DNA from: Porogramme epimiltina
Taxonomy: Eukaryota; Basidiomycota; Agaricomycetes; Polyporales; Polyporaceae
DNA length: 63,066 bases
NCBI GenBank assembly: GCA_900155495.1
Contig: FTLJ01000312.1
Location: forward strand, 1-63,066
Direction of reading: 5' to 3'
Part shown: in pieces, positions 10,376 to 21,171 of the stretch
How positions within the stretch are numbered: the first letter of the stretch is position 1
How the letters are laid out: each line of letters opens with the position of its first letter
Program-made: the position numbers and the translations under genes
The notes under the pieces: model-generated
Told to the model about the DNA's origin: nothing
The model's database searches: none
Seen by the model: only the letters and a program-made list of their open reading frames with translations

Positions 10376-12084
10376 TCACTGCCCAGCCACCAGCGACGCG
10401 TTGTCCGTGAGGACCTTGTTGAGGCCCTCGCGGTGCAAGCAGTTCGAGAACGCGAAGCTCTGCGCGATCGCGTCGATCTCCGCCTCGCTCTTGCCCGCAA
10501 AGTGCTCCGCCCACTCGCGCACGAGGAACTCGGAGAGGAGGATGTTGCGCGCGAGGCGGCCGACGCGGTCCGAGAGCTTCCACACGGGCGCGGGGTACAG
10601 CTCGCGGTGCTCGGCCTTGACCTCGCGCTTGATGAGCTCGACGAGCGGCTCGTACGTCGCGCGCACGTGCGAGTCGTCCGCGCCCCACGCGTCGATCGCG
10701 AGCCGGTGCTTCTTGGCGAGGAAGTCCTTGAAGAGGGTCATGTACGGCGTCTCGCGCGAGACGTAGACCATGCCCTGGAAGCCGATGTCCTTGTACAGCC
10801 AGATCGACCAGCTCAGGCGGTCCTGTGTGCGTTCAACGTCAGCACGAGCCCGGATACCTGAAGGAGACCTCGCACCTTGTTGTAGATCGCGAGCTGGTCC
10901 TTGAGAACCATATACCTCTCCTCATTGATCGCGACGGTCTTCTCGCCCTCGTACTCCGTGCGCGCGTACACAGGGCCCCACTCGCCGTTCCACACGCACT
11001 GCCCGTGCTCGTCCATCCACGCGCGCTTCTTCTCGTAGCTCCGGCGGAGGCGGTGGCGCTGCGTGTCGCTCCCGACGTACTGCTCGGGCGACGCGGGGAA
11101 GCCGAAGACGGAGTAGTCGTGGATCGAGTACGCGACGTTGTCCCAGCTCTTGTACGCGTCGCCAAAGTGCGAGAAGTCGGACGCGAACGTGTTCCCGTCG
11201 AAGAAGACGGCGTGGTGTGGGTCGATCGCGCGGATCGCCTTGAGCACGCGGTCGTAGAAGCCGACGACGCGCGTGTGGTACGGGTCCGTAGGCTCGTTGA
11301 GCGGGTTGTACCCCGCGATCCAGGTGTTGCCGGCGTAGTGCTTCGCGAGCTCCTCCCAGAGCCAGATGACGCGGTCCTGGAAGTCTTTGTGGTTCCAGAA
11401 GTTGGCGATGTGCGTGCCCGCGTCCGAGTGCCAGTCAGTGTTCTGGCCACCGGGGGCCGTGTGGAGGTCGAGGATGGTGTAGATGCCGTGCTTCGCGCAG
11501 AGCTCGATGACGCGATCGAGGTGTTTGAAACCTTCGGGCTTGAGAACACGAGGGTTCATGTCATCTATATTCGGACGTTAGAAGATCCAGCGTGAGGTGG
11601 AAGGATGACGTAGCGGTGCGCACCTTCGAAGTGCCTGTAGTTGAAAGGAAGTCGGATGCAGTTCAACCCCAAACTCTTGAAAAACGCAGCGTCTTCGTCC
11701 TGGAAGAAGTATTCAAGGAACTGGCCGATGGAGTGATTAGTCACTGGTGTTTTAATACTAGCGAAAACAAGACGAACCTTATCAAAGAAGAGTTCACACT
11801 TCTCCTTGCCGACTACGTCCGCAAGTGCGGCACGAATCTGGAATTCGCAGCCGGGGTAGCCTGCAAATATGTCTCAAACTGCCCAAGAATGAAGTGATGC
11901 TAGTATCTACCACTGATGAAGTTCTCCATGCTGCAAAGTAGGTTGTATGATCAGCATCAGCAGAAGGCGCATCAAAAGGACTAAATCGATACTTCATCCA
12001 TCCTCCGAGACCTGCACCGCGCAGGATGACCTCCTCACCATTCTGGTCGACAATCTTCGTGCCCGAGACCTTCAAGAAAGCCAT
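10376..12084 (-). CDS. Glycoside hydrolase family 5 protein A
   Basis: Starts at the ATG giving MAFLKVSGTKIVDQNGEEV, continues with LRGAGLGGWMNMENFISGYP assembled across two small introns, FFDKFLEYFF, LGLNCIRLPFNYRHFE, then after an intron MNPRVLKPEGFKHLDRVIE and THIANFWNHKDFQDRVIWLW. The acid/base glutamate is in GYNPLNEP and the nucleophile glutamate is probably in CVWNGEWGPVYAR, as expected for a clan GH-A retaining beta-glycosidase. The last exons give WSIWLYKDIGFQGMVYVS and end VAGQ. No signal peptide is visible, so it is probably intracellular; the substrate, perhaps a fungal glucan or glucoside, is uncertain. Divergent paralogue of the gene at 12520-14351, sharing a 435-bp promoter region. 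Exons are canonical GT-AG. Confidence 0.88.
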
Positions 12085-12144
12085 GATGAATGTTCCAAAG
12101 CAAGGTCCGACAGATAATGCCCCCTTGTCGCGCTCCTCGCATGG

Positions 12145-12152
12145 TATATATA
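12145..12152 (-). promoter_or_regulatory. TATA box of GH5 A
   Basis: TATATATA about 61 nt upstream of the ATG at 12084 on the minus strand. Confidence 0.6.
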
Positions 12153-12446
12153 CGCGTGTCGACGCCACCCCATAGTGCCCCCGAGACGGATCGTAAGTGT
12201 GGGCAAGCGACCGAGCTTTCCCCGTGAGGCGCGGGGGTAGGCGGCGCGGAGGCCCCGGAAAGGAGGGCCGAACTTCCGTATATGGCAATTCGCGCGGGCC
12301 GCGCGCCCTAGTCTGCGTCAGGTGGGCCCGCTGACCGCCCGCTTGCACCAGGGAAAGCAGAACCGCACGCGGCAGGCACCCTACACGGCCCGGAACTACT
12401 CTCTTAATGGAGCCAGGGCCGCCGAAGAACTCAGACTGAGTTCGGG

Positions 12447-12456
12447 TATATCTATA
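12447..12456 (+). promoter_or_regulatory. TATA-like box of GH5 B
   Basis: TATATCTATA about 65 nt upstream of the ATG at 12520. Confidence 0.55.
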
Positions 12457-12519
12457 GGAGTGGCGACGTACGGGAGACCAGTTCCGTCTCTACGCCCCTT
12501 CGCCGCTCAATCAGTCACT

Positions 12520-14351
12520 ATGGTGGGCTATCTGAAGGTTGCCGGGACGCGGATCGTCGACGAGGAAGGCAAAGACGTCACCTTGAGGGGCGCAGGATTG
12601 GGAGGGTGGATGACGTGAGTGGATGAAGTTGTGTCGTAGCAAAGTGAGGAACATGTAACTGATACTACCGGGGATTTAGAATGGAGAATTTCATCTCAGG
12701 TACTTGGACACATACTCTTGGCTTGACGCCTTAAGCCCGCAGCTGATGGATCCCCTCCAGGCTATCCAGGATGCGAGTTCCAGATACGCGAGGCACTTGC
12801 AGAAGTTCTAGGGCAAGAGAAATCGGATTACTTCTTCGACAAGGTATAGTAAAGGCTCTTCACCCATTGTCATATACGCCTTTCCGCAGAGTAGGCCCTA
12901 TGGTGCTGCGACCTGTGGAGCTGTGTCTTAGCTCTCGCCATATAAAATCTCGGCGACTCACCCATTGGCTCCCATTCACAGTTCCTCGAACACTTCTTTG
13001 CAGAGCCGGACGCGGCATTCTTCAAGTCGCTCGGCTTGAACTGCATCCGCATCGCGATCAGCTACCGCCACTTCGAGGACAATCTAAACCCACGCGTGCT
13101 CAAGCCCGAGGGCTTCAAGCACCTCGACCGTGTCGTGGCCGCGTGCGCAAAGCACGGGATCTACACCATCCTCGACATGCACACTGCACCGGGCGGCCAG
13201 AACGGCGGCTGGCATTCGGATGCGGGGACGCATATCGCTAACTTCTGGATCCACAAGGACTTCCAGGACCGGCTTGTATGGCTTTGGACCGAGGTGGCGC
13301 GCCACTACAAGGACGAGAAGGTAAGCATGCATATACATCCGACCACGTTACGGGCCACCGCCAACGCTGACATCGTGATCAAGCAGTGGATCGCGGGGTA
13401 CAACCTGCTGAACGAACCCTCGGACTCGAAGCACAGCGGCCTCGTCTCCCTCTACGACCGTCTGCACACCGCGATACGCGCTGTCGACCCACACCACATG
13501 CTCTTCCTTGACGGGAACACGTACGCGACCGATTTCTCCGGCTTCCCGGACGACGCGGGCGCGCGCTGGCCGAACGCCGCGTTCGCCATCCACGACTACT
13601 CGGTGTACGGCTTTCCCGATGCACCCGAGCCTTACGCCCGCACGGAGGCTCAGCGGCACCGTATGACGCGAAGCTACGAGAAGAAGCGTGAGTGGATGGA
13701 TGCGCGGGGCTTGTGCGTGTGGAATGGCGAGTGGGGCCCGGTGTATGCGAGGAAGGAGTATGAGGGCGAGCACATGGACGAGATCAATGAGCGGCGGTAC
13801 AACGTGTTGAACGACCAGCTGCAGCTGTATGCGAAGGTCAGTCTGATACTCCATGCTCGAATAAATGAGTTCCACTTACCGAATATGATCCCCCCTCCCA
13901 GGACCGCTTGAGCTGGTCCATCTGGCTATACAAGGACATCGGTTTCCAAGGCATGGCCTATGTGTCACCGGACACTCCATATAGGCGACTCTTTAAGGAC
14001 TTTCTGGCGAAGAAATACCGTCTTGCGGCCGACTCATGGGGCGCTGACGACAAATACGTCCGCGAGGTGTACCAGCCCATCGTCCAGCTCATCAAGGATA
14101 ATGTGCCGAACGAAGAGCACCGCAAGCTGTACCCGTACCCAGTATGGACCGTGGAGGGACGCGTGGCGCGGGTGGCGCGGTGTATACTCCTGAGCGAGTT
14201 TCTAGTGATGGAGTGGGCTGAACATTTCAGGGGTATGGATGAGGCGCAGTTGGAGGAGCTGGCGGCGAGCTTCAAGTTCGAGAACTGTATGGAAAGGGAA
14301 GGCTTGAACAAAGTTTTGCGGGAGCATGCGGCTCAAGCGGCATCTGTATGA
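12520..14351 (+). CDS. Glycoside hydrolase family 5 protein B
   Basis: Paralogue of the neighbouring minus-strand GH5 gene with the same block order: MVGYLKVAGTRIVDEEGKDV, LRGAGLGGWMTMENFISGYP, FFDKFLEHFF, LGLNCIRIAISYRHFE, HTAPGGQNGGWHSDAGTHIA, GYNLLNEP (acid/base Glu), CVWNGEWGPVYAR (probable nucleophile Glu) and a C-terminal domain ending AAQAASV. The intron after YRHFE in copy A is absent here, where YRHFEDNLNPRVLKPEG is continuous. Another intron follows YKDEK and separates it from WIAGYNLLNEP. No signal peptide or membrane anchor is visible. Catalytic residues are kept, so both copies look active; the substrate is unknown. The 3' end lies 70 bp from the RRP42 stop, tail to tail. Confidence 0.88.
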
Positions 14352-14421
14352 TACATTGGACGCGTAAAAGAACGATTGGATCAGTACAATGTACAGTATG
14401 CTATACTTTTGCGAGAGCCCG

Positions 14422-15604
14422 TCATCGTAGTAGCGTGAACCTCTCTCTAGCCTTGACTGTCCGCCTTGCCTCCTCATCGCGCAACTTGGACTCGAGCGCT
14501 GAGAAGAGCTCCCTCGCGTACTTCTCCCCGTCCTAGGTTTCTGTTAGTCCACTGTACCGGGGATGGTTGGGCGAGATACTCACGGACACGCAGTTCTTGA
14601 GATGATTTGGATCTAACTCTCCAGATCCTGATAAACGCATCGACTGCAATGTCGCAGGCGCGGATGACACGAAGGAAAACATCAAGTGTAAGCGTAGAGG
14701 TATCGATGATTCTTCCGTGGGAGTTGCGTCTAACAGATGTATTGGGGGCAGCTGCAGATGCCACGATGAGCGACTATAAGACAGTGTGGAGAGAACAAAG
14801 ACTCACCAGATTCAACGTGACGCATATAGGCCACCGTTCTCGCCCAGAGAGCACCTCCCCTTCATCCCAATAGTCGGGGAGCTCGAAGTCTGCCGCAGTC
14901 CTTGCTACATCGCGCGTGTCGAAGCCACTGGTTGTCTCATCAACATCCATGGCGCCTTGCACATCCTTCCGGGGTTGTTTTGAAGATTCTGGCGCGCGAT
15001 ACTCGACAGAGCGTGTTCTAGGCACTTTCGTATCCCACAGCGCCGCGCGAGCCGCCATGAAGAGTGCGTCGACAGTATTTCCGGCGTCGGAAAGGATGAC
15101 GACGTCGAGATTGAGAAGCCACGACTTTTTTCTAGGTATGATGGTGAGGTTTTGAGGGTGGAGGGAAGGATGCTGGATGGCTTGTTGTAGGATCACAGTG
15201 AGGTCGTGTTGGAGTTCATCCAGAGCATTGGACGAGTGATGTGGATAGGCAGAAGGAGAGCTGTCTTTCGAACACTGAGGTTCCACGTTCCATGAGGACA
15301 GCTGAAAAGTTGCGCACCAAGTAACTGAGCAAACTATCCGCCCGCCATCGACGCCGTCTCCAGATTGAACATCCTCCACCTCGAGCTTCACTGCAGCCAA
15401 TATTTCCGTCCCGCCTCCACCTTCACGAGCCATCTTCCCGATATTGAGCCTCGCGCTGCCATTTGCCAATGGGGCGACGCCTGTTTCAAGAAGGACGGTC
15501 CGGAAGTCCAGTAAGCCGCGTCCATCTGCTCGCAGCGGTGGATTTGCTTGTAATGAGGATTGGATATATGCGCGTTCCGACTTCGATATCAGATTTGCGG
15601 TCAT
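14422..15604 (-). CDS. RRP42: Exosome complex subunit Rrp42 (RNase PH family)
   Basis: Starts MTANLISKSERAYIQSSLQ and continues with RADGRGLLDFRTVLLETGV and NGSARLNIG, the N-terminal RNase PH fold of Rrp42. After an intron near 15275-15335 comes SPSAYPHHSSNALDE, then WLLNLDVVILSDAGNTVDAL and the acidic loop ending WPICVTLNL. The final exons read LPPIHLLDATPTEE, SGSGELDPNHLKNCVSDGEK and the helical tail SALESKLRDEEARR. Rrp42 is a non-catalytic ring subunit of the RNA exosome in nucleus and cytoplasm. The donor of the first intron is uncertain: the phase works with GTTACT, a weak donor. An in-frame ATG at 15767 would add 54 basic residues, but the family start supports 15604. Divergent from the M24 peptidase with 213 bp between ATGs. 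Confidence 0.9.
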
Positions 15605-15817
15605 GTTACAACAAGTCGATGTCGGAGTAACACGACGAAGGATGAAACGGAAGAGAGGGAGAGGAGAAAGAGCTCGCGTCCTTCGCTCACCGCCGGAAAA
15701 CAAGCATAGTAGGGAAGCGCTTACACGGCGCGGCGCGCCGGCGACTTCTTGCTCTGCGACCTCCACCATCCCCTGTACTTGCAGCACCGTATTGTATCAA
15801 CGAGGAGAGCCACAAAT

Positions 15818-17802
15818 ATGACGGACAAGATGTATCCCGGTAGAAAATGTCCTTGACTGCGTAGCAAGCCCACTACTCACCCCTCAAAGCACAGCAACAT
15901 GCCCTCAAGACCTTCGCTAAGCTCGTGGAGCTACTCCCCGAGGCAGACCAGAACAAGGTATGTCATCTTCTGGATTGAGTAGCATTTGCGGTTTCTCATA
16001 GTATATTAGCCTCAAATCATCCTCCTTGCCGGAGAAGTGACGCCATACCGTAATGATACGGATCGTGAGATGCCATTCCGCCAGGCAAGGACGAACAGTT
16101 GACATCTGCTACGCTTTACTGACTGTTGCCCTTCGCAGGAGTCTAATTTCTTCTATCTCTCTGGATGCAGAGTCCCCGCTTCGTATATGCTCTTGACCTA
16201 TCAGCATGGCACCTCTCTTGCTGCCAAGCCATCCTCCCACCTCTTTATTCCGAAGGCCGAGATCGCTGATCTCATGTGGTCTGTTCCCCCGCCAACTCTT
16301 GAGGAGGCAACAGCGACGCACGATGTGACGCGCATCGACCACCCGAGCACAATCCCAAGCACTATCCATGAACTCGTCAAGGCTTTCCCTGGCGCCATCG
16401 TCCACACGCTCCCCACCTCTCGTCTATTCCCCTCTGTGTCGTCGGAGTACACGGGTGTCTTCCTCGCAGCGAACGTGCATCTCACCGAGGACTACCTCCT
16501 GCCGGCACTTCAACGCGCTCGCCTGACAAAGGATGCGGAAGAGATCGCCCTGATCAAACGAGCGAACCAGATCAGCTCGCGAGCACACGAAACCGTCATG
16601 CGGGTCCTCGGGCAGGGTGTCCGTGGTCTGATCACTCGCGGCAAAGGAGCTGGTGTTGACCGACCGCTGCTTCCAAGCGAGTGGCTCATCCAAAAGGAGG
16701 CTGAGGCCGAGGCGTTGTTCGTGGCATCATGTCGCAGAGAGGGGTAAGTTCATATTTGCTAGTGGTACATCGTTCGTAACTAATTCGGATACAGGGCCGA
16801 GCACCAAGCATACCTTCCGATCGTTGCCGCCTCTACGCGCGCATCGACGTTGCATTATTGCTGCAACGATCGCGAGTTTGCCTGGGGCCCCGTGAGCCCC
16901 AACGATCATCAAAACTGTAATGATCTCGCCCATGACCACGAGAGGGTCCTCAACCCCCAAGTGCTCCTCATTGATGCCGGATGCGAATGGAAGTGTTACG
17001 CGGCGGACAGTGAGTAATATGCTGGATTGTGTGACCGTCAGATGCTTACCTATGACCAGTCACTCGCACGATGCCTGTGGGCAATGGGGGCAAGTTCACG
17101 CCGGAGGCGCGGGCGATCTACGAGCTGGTTCTAGAAATGCAGCGTGTACGTCCGACGATCCTTGTTGATTACCCTCGACTAACAAGGCTCGTAGCTCTCT
17201 ATGGAGGCTTTGAAACCAGGCCTGCACTGGGACGCGATCCAGCTTCTCTGCCACCGCACGCTCGTGCGTGGCTTCCAACGCCTTGGAATCTTCAAGACCC
17301 CCAACTCACCCAACTCCGGCTCCTGGAACGCTGAAGAAGCGATTCTCGCAAGCGGCGTTTCCTCTGCGTTCTTCCCGCACGGTGTCGGCCACTCCCTCGG
17401 GATGGATGTGCACGACGTGCCGAGCGCAAGCAAGCCCGAGAACAACGAGACGATCGCGCGCCTTCCGCTCGGGCACGAAACCTTCTACACCTACTTGAGG
17501 TTGCGGCTCCCCCTCGAGGAAGGCATGGTCGTGGTGAGTCTTACGAAGAGTAGGTGTCGATATGTTGATGGCTAAGAGATGTGAAACAGACCGTCGAGCC
17601 CGGCATTTACTTCTCCCCTCACCTCCTGGCTCCGGTCCGCGACTCGAAGCACATCGACCATGAGGTTCTCAAGCGCTACGAGAGCGTGGGGGGCGTCCGC
17701 ATTGAGGACGTCGTCTTGATCACCAATGGTGGCCACGAGAACCTCACCACGGTCCGCAGCGACACGGAATGGGTCGAGAAAGTTTGCTCGGGAGAAATTT
17801 GA
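15818..17802 (+). CDS. Xaa-Pro aminopeptidase/dipeptidase (M24B metallopeptidase)
   Basis: Begins MTDKMYPAQQHALKTFAKLV (exons 15818-15839 and 15890-15957). A small exon 16010-16084 ends EMPFRQ, followed by ESNFFYLSGC from 16139. The N-terminal creatinase-like domain covers roughly the first 180 residues. The catalytic pita-bread domain has the five metal ligands of aminopeptidase P enzymes: Asp in LLIDAGCEW, Asp in ADITRTMP, His in PHGVGHSLGMDVHD, Glu in TVEPGIYF and Glu in GGVRIEDVV. It cleaves the bond next to proline in peptides and needs two Mn(II) ions in this family. No signal peptide, so cytosolic. The intron after EMPFRQ starts with GC rather than GT; without splicing, the frame meets a stop five codons later. 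Adjacent convergent or divergent genes give no functional hint. Confidence 0.92.
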
Positions 17803-18553
17803 AGTGGTGGGGTAGTTCGTCCTCAACATTGACGGGCGTGTTGGATATACGTGTAAGATCATAACAGCTACGACTGGTGAGCACCGTGTAAAGTAGGGCA
17901 TGCTGTACAATTGCAATCTCCATGTAAGCATCCAATGTATCCCATACGTTTCCACTGCATTGTTTTCGCGGGTATCATACACGTACGACATGGTCGGTGA
18001 GGGACGACCTCAACGACAAACTTAAGCGTAGAGCAAGGTCATAATGTATTCTCTTCTGGGAGAGCGTTCGTCTCCCCTCAGCCTAAGGGTGGAACGACTC
18101 TCGGTCAGTTACGGGTTGAAAAGGTATTCCAAATCGGGAGAAGTGTCATCGGAGTGTAAATATATTTCAACGCCGGTAATCAAGTTTTTGAAAATGGCTA
18201 TTATTACTTTCAATTGACATATCAAACTCCGGCTGGGCCCGAGCCTAATGCTTGGGAGGACTACAACTTTGTCCACAGTCACCACCCAGAATTGTTGGAT
18301 ACATCATGTGGAGATCGGAATAAGACATCCAGCGGTAACGGTTTTCAGGCCCTGCCCCAAGTTCGAGTCCCCCACCCCTCTCTGGAACTATTGCATCTTA
18401 TCTAACGCCGCGCCATAAAGCCGTTGATACGAGCGGCAAATTGTAATACAGTACGGAGAACGGAGTGCCGGACGAGTCAGCGTTGAGCGTATGATCTTGT
18501 GGCGTCGCTAAAGGACAGCGTCATCGACCTGCGCTCCTTTCCCTTCCACCACC
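17803..18553. other. Intergenic region, M24 peptidase to MFS transporter
   Basis: AT-richer than the flanks, with short frames only. No gene, tRNA or repeat could be supported. A sequence resembling a tRNA B box at about 18370 lacks pairing arms. Confidence 0.5.
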
Positions 18554-20265
18554 ATGCTGCAAGGATTCAGGCTGCCGTCGACGATTCTCAACGTCGGGCG
18601 GCCTCGCAATATCCCATCATTACGCGATGGTGCGGTGCAGGACAGGCATGCCGACGAGACCACTGTGACCCGCGAGGTTGATGAAGAGCTAAAACTACCC
18701 AAGAAAGCCTCACTGGTCATCATCCTGTTCGCTAATGTCCTTCTGCAGGTATGTTTCTCGTCGCGAGTTGTATAGTGCATACAATCTTTCGACTTATATG
18801 CTCTTCCTACTCGGATGCTAACTCCGCATTATTGACACCCCTTTTAGCTGACGTTCTTCATTATCGTCTCCTCTTCGAACGACTATGCGCAGCACCTCGG
18901 CGGAAGTGCAACCTTCTCTGGTCTTGTCATTGGTATCCCTACCGCGGTCTCTGGCTTGACGCTCCTTCCCTTAATGCGCATTGATCAAGGTGGGCAATAA
19001 CACAAACATGTAAAATACGATCTTTCACGACGCGAGTAAACTAACTTGTTAATGTAGGTTCTTACATGCGCCCATTAAACTTTGCGTGCGCGTGTATGGT
19101 GCTCGGAAACGTCCTTTACGCCTTAGCCTACCGCGCGAACTGGCTGTACCTCATTCTCATCGGGAGAATGGTCTGCGGAGGCGGTTTCACGTTCTGGATG
19201 TACACGAAGCGATACTGCTCCGACCCCCGACTTGTCGGCATTCGCCGGAGGACTACCCTCGCTGGATGGCAAGTGCTTGGCCAGGGCGTGGGATTCAGTC
19301 TTGGACCCTTCGCCGGCGGGCTTCTGTGAGCGCCGTGTTGCCCTATCTTTCTCTGCGTTTATTGACCATCTCGATCCAGATACAAAATCGGCTTCCGGAA
19401 CTCAGTCTTCAACGGTTATACCAGCCCGGCCTGGATCATGGCAGCCTTCTGGGCGGCGTTCTGGGTCGCGGTTCGGCTCTTCTTTGAAGATGTCCCTCGC
19501 GCAGCCCCTCGCGCCATCGCCCTCCAGCCCATCTCCGACCCATCCGTGCTCACTCTCGGGAATGACAAGAAGACCGCTGAAGACAAAACTTCCACGCCTT
19601 CCGTCGAAGCCGAGCCCGAGTCCCCCTCCGACGTATCCGCGCCAACTGCGCCCGTGCTCCGGATGACCCGGGCGCAGTGGGGCGTCGCGGTTACGATGTG
19701 CTGGTTCGCCATGACGTGCTTCTTCATCCTCGGCGCATGGGAGTCAAACATTCCCGTCTTCACCGGCTCCGACGCGCCCGCGAACCCGTTCCACTTCAGC
19801 CCCTTCGCTGCCGGGAACATGATCGCGCTCGGCGGCGCGTGCACGATCCCGTTCCTGCTCCTGAACCTGCACTTCGCGCGGCGCGTGCAGGACCGCCACA
19901 CGCTCGCGCTCGGGTCCTCGCTTGGCCTCGCCGGCCTCCTGTGCGCCACCGCGATCCTCGCCGCGGAGAAGGTCAACTACGGCTCGTTCTTCGTCGCGTG
20001 GTTCCTCGTCGCGCTCGGCTTCAACATCGCGAGCACCGTCACGCTCTCGCTCCTCTCGAAACAGCTCCCGGGCGAGTGGAACGGGCGCATCAGCCTCTTC
20101 ATCCAGTGGAGCAACTACACCGGGCGCGTCACGGGCGCGGTGTGGGGCGGATCGGGCGTCAAGGTCGGGATGCTCGGATATGTCGGGTTCCAGATTGGGA
20201 TCGTGGGGATTGGTGGGATCATGTTCATGACGCTCTGGAAGAGTCTGAAGGCGAAGACGGGTTAG
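18554..20265 (+). CDS. MFS transporter of unassigned substrate
   Basis: Four exons (18554-18748, 18848-18989, 19058-19325, 19380-20265) give 496 residues in frame. The first 50 residues are hydrophilic and cytosolic. Hydrophobic segments begin at LVIILFANVLLQLTFFIIVS; a typical MFS G-rich loop occurs as GGSATFSGLVIGIPTAVSG, and ILIGRMVCGGGF and LAGWQVLGQGVGFSLGPFAGG lie between helices four and five. A cytosolic loop of about 70 residues, rich in Glu, Ser and Pro, separates the two six-helix halves. Helices in the second half include MCWFAMTCFFILGAWESN and VGFQIGIVGIGGIMFM. No sugar, drug or peptide signature could be assigned. Convergent with the sedolisin gene. Confidence 0.85.
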
Positions 20266-21171
20266 ACGTGGGATATGTGCTTGCCGCTGCATGGCCTATA
20301 GACTAGATGCCATGTTTCGCCGGAAGGAAGGACCAAAGAGTATCTGCTATTTCCGTATGTCTAGATTTATTGTTTAGACCTGCATCTGACAAGCGGGCGC
20401 TCGGCACACAGTGATATTCTATGTTCTGCGAGCGGGGCACGCCCCTGTGGTGAAGGGGACCCTAAGCGTAGGTATTCTGACATTCTGCTCTCAATCAAAC
20501 CGCTTCAACGGTGGGCGGCACCCCTAGGTGCGAGTGCGCAGCTCCTACTCCAGCGGTTGGGTCTTTGGTTTATCCATGAATGCGTTGCCAGGCAGTCGTC
20601 ATCCGGGCCAGAAGGTCGGAATTAACTCCAACGCCCTCATTTTGTGAAACATTTAGCATCGTGACATCTCATTCATCTGTATCCAGTGGTCCGTGTGTTA
20701 CAGCTTGTTGCAAGTCGATAGACCGCGATCAATAACGTTCGTCTAGGAAACTTCAAAGTCCGCCAACTTATGTCATACAAGCGCCTACCAACGACGTCTC
20801 CTGCCTGTTTCCCCGATGCAGGTCAACAAAATCGCGGAACACCGTATATAGCTCCTGTTCATAGTATGTGCCCGACGATGCGTGCCCCACAGTTCTTAGA
20901 CGTGGTTAGATACTCCTGATTGCATTTCTTCTGAATACGACAGTGCACGGTGCTAGGAGTCTGGGACAACCCAATCTAACTAGGCCCGGTCCAGCCTGGT
21001 CGACTGGGCGGGAAAGGCTCGAATAGTAAGCGCTAATTTGGCAAACGCTGGCGGACCTTGAAGATTTCTACACGAACATTTTTGATCGCGGTCTATCGAC
21101 TTGCAACAAGCTGTACAATTGTATCCATGTCCGAACTCTAGACCATAACCCTAATGATAAATCGTGCGCAA
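20266..21171. other. Convergent intergenic region with large inverted repeat
   Basis: Lies between the 3' ends of the MFS transporter and the sedolisin. It contains the inverted repeat described separately and no recognised gene. Confidence 0.6.
20699..21115. repeat. Inverted repeat with 34-bp perfect arms
   Basis: The 34 bases at 20699-20732 are the exact reverse complement of 21082-21115. The similarity continues inward with mismatches for another 35 bp or more (20733-20768 against 21046-21081), and more weakly beyond. Total span 417 bp with a spacer of about 280 bp. It has the form of a small non-autonomous transposon or fold-back element, but no target-site duplication was found at the ends. 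Confidence 0.75.

Larger units (their letters stand above)
12085..12519. promoter_or_regulatory. Shared divergent promoter of the GH5 pair
   Basis: A GC-rich bidirectional region with one TATA box on each side and GGGG-type blocks near 12226-12260, including GCGGGG, which fits the SYGGRG pattern bound by CreA-type carbon repressors. Repressor binding is inference. No other gene is present. Confidence 0.55.

Noticed and set aside
9547..11595. Long open frames on the strand opposite to FAD monooxygenase A and GH5 A
   Set aside because: They lie exactly over GC-rich exons, are low-complexity Arg/Ala/Val/Glu-rich and show no domain; they are codon-bias shadows.
15605..15767. N-terminal extension of Rrp42 from an upstream in-frame ATG
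   Set aside because: The family start aligns with 15604, and the extension would occupy most of the 213-bp divergent promoter.
18330..18400. Possible tRNA because of TTCGAGTCC
   Set aside because: No T-stem, anticodon stem or acceptor stem can be formed around it.
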